In this document: positions 61,798 to 64,000 of the stretch, one piece after another | Numbering within the stretch: the first letter of the stretch is position 1 | How the letters are laid out: every line of letters begins with the position of its first letter | Origin: an uncultured Cyclobacteriaceae bacterium | Lineage (GTDB): Bacteria > Bacteroidota > Bacteroidia > Cytophagales > Cyclobacteriaceae | Reading direction: 5' to 3' | DNA: 64,000 bases | NCBI GenBank assembly: GCA_943788235.1 | Contig: CALSPM010000001.1 | Coordinates: 1 to 64,000 of the forward strand | Program-made: the position numbers and the translations under genes | The notes under the pieces: model-generated | Seen by the model: only the letters and a program-made list of their open reading frames with translations | Told to the model about the DNA's origin: nothing | Database searches by the model: none

Positions 61798-62921
61798 TTA
61801 GAAAAAGTCAGTTGCTTTGTCTTTTTTTGTGTGTATCGTTTATTGGATTCTCCCAAACGTACTTTTTATATGTAGCATCGGAGTCTGAGGACGAAGTAGC
61901 GCTGATCAAATTTGATGGTTCTCAGGGTTTTGTAGATGAGGTTATTACTGTGGGTTACCAGGCTACAGAAATAGAAGGACCTCATGGCCTTACAATAGAT
62001 CCTTCGGGTGATTTTTGGTATGTGACCATGGCACATGGAAATCCTTTTGGCAGAGTATATAAATATGCAACTAAATCAAATAAACTGATAGCTTTTACTG
62101 AGTTAGGAATTTTTCCGGCAAGTATGCAGATCAGTTCTGCCAATGGGATGCTTTTTTGTGTCAATTTCAATCTCCATGGTAAAATGGAACCCAGCACTGT
62201 TTCAGTTGTTGATCCTTTTGCAATGGAAGAGCTTATGCAAATTCAAACAGGGGCGATGCCTCATGGATCTAGAATCAGCCCTGATGGTTTAAAGCATTTC
62301 TCTGTGGCCATGATGTCTGGAGAACTTTTTGAAATAGACGTCATGAATATGGAAATAAGCCGAAAGTTGAATCTAGATCGTTCTTTAGCCTCCATGCATA
62401 AAGAATCAAGTGATGCGGTAGATCATGCAGCGATGGGACATGTAATGAATCATGAGACATCTCATCAGGATAATCATCATTCTGCGATCAAACCTACTTG
62501 GGTCAGCCCACATCCAGATGGTCAACGAGTTTTCGTCGCTGCAAACGGAAAGGATATGATTTTAGAAATAGATCTGCTCAAATGGGAAGTTACTCATACC
62601 TTTTCAACGGGAAAAGGTCCTTATAATATAGAAATTACAGCGGATGGTAAAACAATGATTGTAAGCTATAAAACTGAAGGCACTACTGCGATTTGGAACC
62701 TTGATCAGGGGAGAGAATTGGCGGTTATTAAGAATTCTAGAGAGATTACTCATGGTATTTCTGTTTCTCCAGATCATAAATATGTATTTGTTTCGGTGGA
62801 GGGAAAAGGTAATCAGCGCGGTGCAGTAGATATTATTTCATTGGAGAAATATCAATTAATTGATGTGGTAGAAGTAGGTAAGCAAGCTGGAGGTATTGCT
62901 TTTTGGAAAGTGGAAGAATAG
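61794..62921 (+). CDS. secreted YncE-like beta-propeller with His/Met-rich insert
   Basis: A 375-residue protein with signal peptide (LCLFLCVSFIGFSQ) and YVTN/YncE-type beta-propeller blades (PHGLTIDPSGDFWYVTMA, PHGSRISPDGLKHFSVAM, PHPDGQRVFVAANGKDMILE, GISVSPDHKYVFVSVEG). Between blades (about residues 195-232) is a stretch very rich in His, Met and Asp/Glu (HAAMGHVMNHETSHQDNHH) that looks like a metal-binding loop, perhaps copper. Overlaps the upstream propeller gene by 4 bases; the pair form one unit with the aminotransferase gene that follows 66 bases later. Confidence 0.87.
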   Translation: MIRKSQLLCLFLCVSFIGFSQTYFLYVASESEDEVALIKFDGSQGFVDEVITVGYQATEIEGPHGLTIDPSGDFWYVTMAHGNPFGRVYKYATKSNKLIAFTELGIFPASMQISSANGMLFCVNFNLHGKMEPSTVSVVDPFAMEELMQIQTGAMPHGSRISPDGLKHFSVAMMSGELFEIDVMNMEISRKLNLDRSLASMHKESSDAVDHAAMGHVMNHETSHQDNHHSAIKPTWVSPHPDGQRVFVAANGKDMILEIDLLKWEVTHTFSTGKGPYNIEITADGKTMIVSYKTEGTTAIWNLDQGRELAVIKNSREITHGISVSPDHKYVFVSVEGKGNQRGAVDIISLEKYQLIDVVEVGKQAGGIAFWKVEE

Positions 62922-62987
62922 TTCTTTGCTGAGGTATTCTTCTAAAAAATAAGAGTAATAACGTTCATTTTGAAGTATTTATTTTTT

Positions 62988-64000
62988 ATGGAAAAACGCA
63001 CATTTTTAAAAGGACTAACAGGTTTGGGATTATCAACATCTTTGACTTTTGATCACCTCGATACATTAATTTCATCCATAAGTCACCTTTCTGATAATGC
63101 CCTAGCTACCCAGGAAGATTTTTGGTTAAAAATAAGAGCAGATTATAGGTTGAAAACAGATTACATCAACTTAGAAAATGGCTTTTATTGTATCATGCCA
63201 AAATACATCGAACAACATTACATCGAACATGTGAAGGAAATTAACTTCCAAGGTTCTTATTACATGCGTACGGTGCAAATGGAAAACAAAAAAAACAGTG
63301 CTATGCGTCTGGCAAAAATGGCTGGTTGTCTTCCTGAAGAGCTAATTATTACCCGTAACACTACAGAATCACTCAACTTAGTCATCCAAGGACAAAATTG
63401 GGAAAAAGGAGATGAGGCCATCATGGCAGCACAAGATTATGGGGCTATGCGCAATCAATTTAGATTGATGGAACGTCGTTTTGGGATAGTAGTAAGGGAA
63501 GTTTCAATTCCTAATCATCCCAAAAATGATGAAGAGATTGTAAAACTTTATGAGTCGGTAATTACATCAAAGACCCGATTGCTCATGATTTGTCATATGG
63601 TCAATATCACCGGACAGATTATGCCCGTTCAAAAAATTTGTGACATGGCGCATCGCTATGGCGTTCGTGTGTTGGTAGATGGTGCACATGCTTTTGGTCA
63701 CATTCAATTCTCAATTCAAGACCTACATTGTGACTATTATGGGACCAGTTTACATAAGTGGCTAACTGTTCCCTTAGGTGCTGGATTCTTGTATATAAAT
63801 AAGGATCAAATAGCTGATCTCTGGCCATTATTTGCTGAAGACCCACGTGATTTAGAAGATATTTTACGATTAAATCATGTAGGCACTTATGCTGTACATA
63901 CAGACCTCGCCATCATCAATGCAATTGATTACCACCATAAAATTGGCGGCAGTCGAAAGGAGGCACGGTTGCGTTACTTACAAAAATATTGGACTGATCA
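62988..64000 (+). CDS. class V aminotransferase with N-terminal Tat-like leader (cut by window end)
   Basis: The frame is open from the ATG at 62988 to the window end, 337 residues visible. The N-terminus KRTFLKGLTGLGLSTSLTF resembles a Tat leader with a single KR. The body matches PLP enzymes of the selenocysteine lyase/isopenicillin N epimerase type: ITRNTTESLNLVIQG, LVDGAHAFGHI and the PLP Lys in GTSLHKWLTVPLG. The C-terminus is missing. Same direction as the two propeller genes upstream. Substrate unknown. Confidence 0.88.
   Translation, partial: MEKRTFLKGLTGLGLSTSLTFDHLDTLISSISHLSDNALATQEDFWLKIRADYRLKTDYINLENGFYCIMPKYIEQHYIEHVKEINFQGSYYMRTVQMENKKNSAMRLAKMAGCLPEELIITRNTTESLNLVIQGQNWEKGDEAIMAAQDYGAMRNQFRLMERRFGIVVREVSIPNHPKNDEEIVKLYESVITSKTRLLMICHMVNITGQIMPVQKICDMAHRYGVRVLVDGAHAFGHIQFSIQDLHCDYYGTSLHKWLTVPLGAGFLYINKDQIADLWPLFAEDPRDLEDILRLNHVGTYAVHTDLAIINAIDYHHKIGGSRKEARLRYLQKYWTD

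Noticed and set aside
1-64000. CRISPR arrays, transposases, integrases or prophage genes
   Set aside because: None of these signatures was seen; repeats present are short local duplications only.

Overview
The window looks like chromosomal DNA of a member of the Bacteroidota, most likely an aerobic, pigmented, light-exposed lineage near Cytophagales or Saprospiria. Evidence: low G+C, almost no strong Shine-Dalgarno sites, TAnnTTTG-type -7 boxes, an ECF sigma factor gene with a coupled membrane protein gene, family-specific proteins (DUF4835, Bacteroidota-type RpoZ, Lacal_2735, DUF2805) and a tmRNA tag, GEDSYAMAA, close to the tag I remember for Cytophaga. The genus cannot be fixed from the sequence alone.

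Layout. 0.4-2.8 kb: ECF sigma factor, a single-pass membrane protein and a frameshifted outer-membrane-type protein. 2.9-5.7 kb (minus): GH16 beta-glucanase lipoprotein and a sugar porter, a small laminarin-like utilisation unit. 5.9-9.9 kb (plus): carotenoid operon crtI-crtB-(secreted protein)-crtZ-lycopene cyclase. 9.9-15.6 kb (minus): photolyase, SDR/DUF2867, glutathione peroxidase, ABC1 kinase, TetR regulator, SRPBCC protein. 15.8 kb (plus): a MerR/B12-binding regulator of CarH/LitR type, divergent from the SRPBCC gene. 16.8-20.0 kb: CDP-alcohol phosphatidyltransferase, aromatic amino acid hydroxylase, GH30 lipoprotein. 20.1-25.4 kb (minus): a tightly coupled seven-gene operon with three more photolyase/cryptochrome proteins, a flavin reductase and three small proteins, two of which (DUF2256 and Lacal_2735) are under 60 residues. 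5.9-25.4 kb reads as one light- and oxidative-stress-response island.

25.5-37.1 kb (all minus): DUF885 lipoprotein, a two-subunit periplasmic molybdenum hydroxylase, and a planctomycete-type cytochrome/DUF1501/DUF1553/NHL operon. 37.1-43.4 kb: small membrane proteins, tmRNA with terminator, a nitrilase behind a 30-bp tandem repeat, a gene-poor stretch with two diverged copies of a terminator-bearing unit and a perfect 38-bp palindrome, an aromatic amino acid decarboxylase and rsmG. 43.4-57.6 kb: housekeeping genes (tgt, lptG-like, EamA, ispE, fabI, recN, DUF4835, coaBC, rpoZ, bamD, OstA-like, tilS, mdh). 57.7-64 kb: aldo/keto reductase, exported sugar isomerase, two secreted beta-propeller proteins and a class V aminotransferase cut by the window end.

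Four genes (outer membrane protein, sugar porter, crtB, coaBC) are broken by single-base frameshifts although both halves look well conserved. Because coaBC should be essential, residual sequencing indels are the simplest explanation. No tRNA, rRNA, CRISPR array, transposase or prophage gene was seen.
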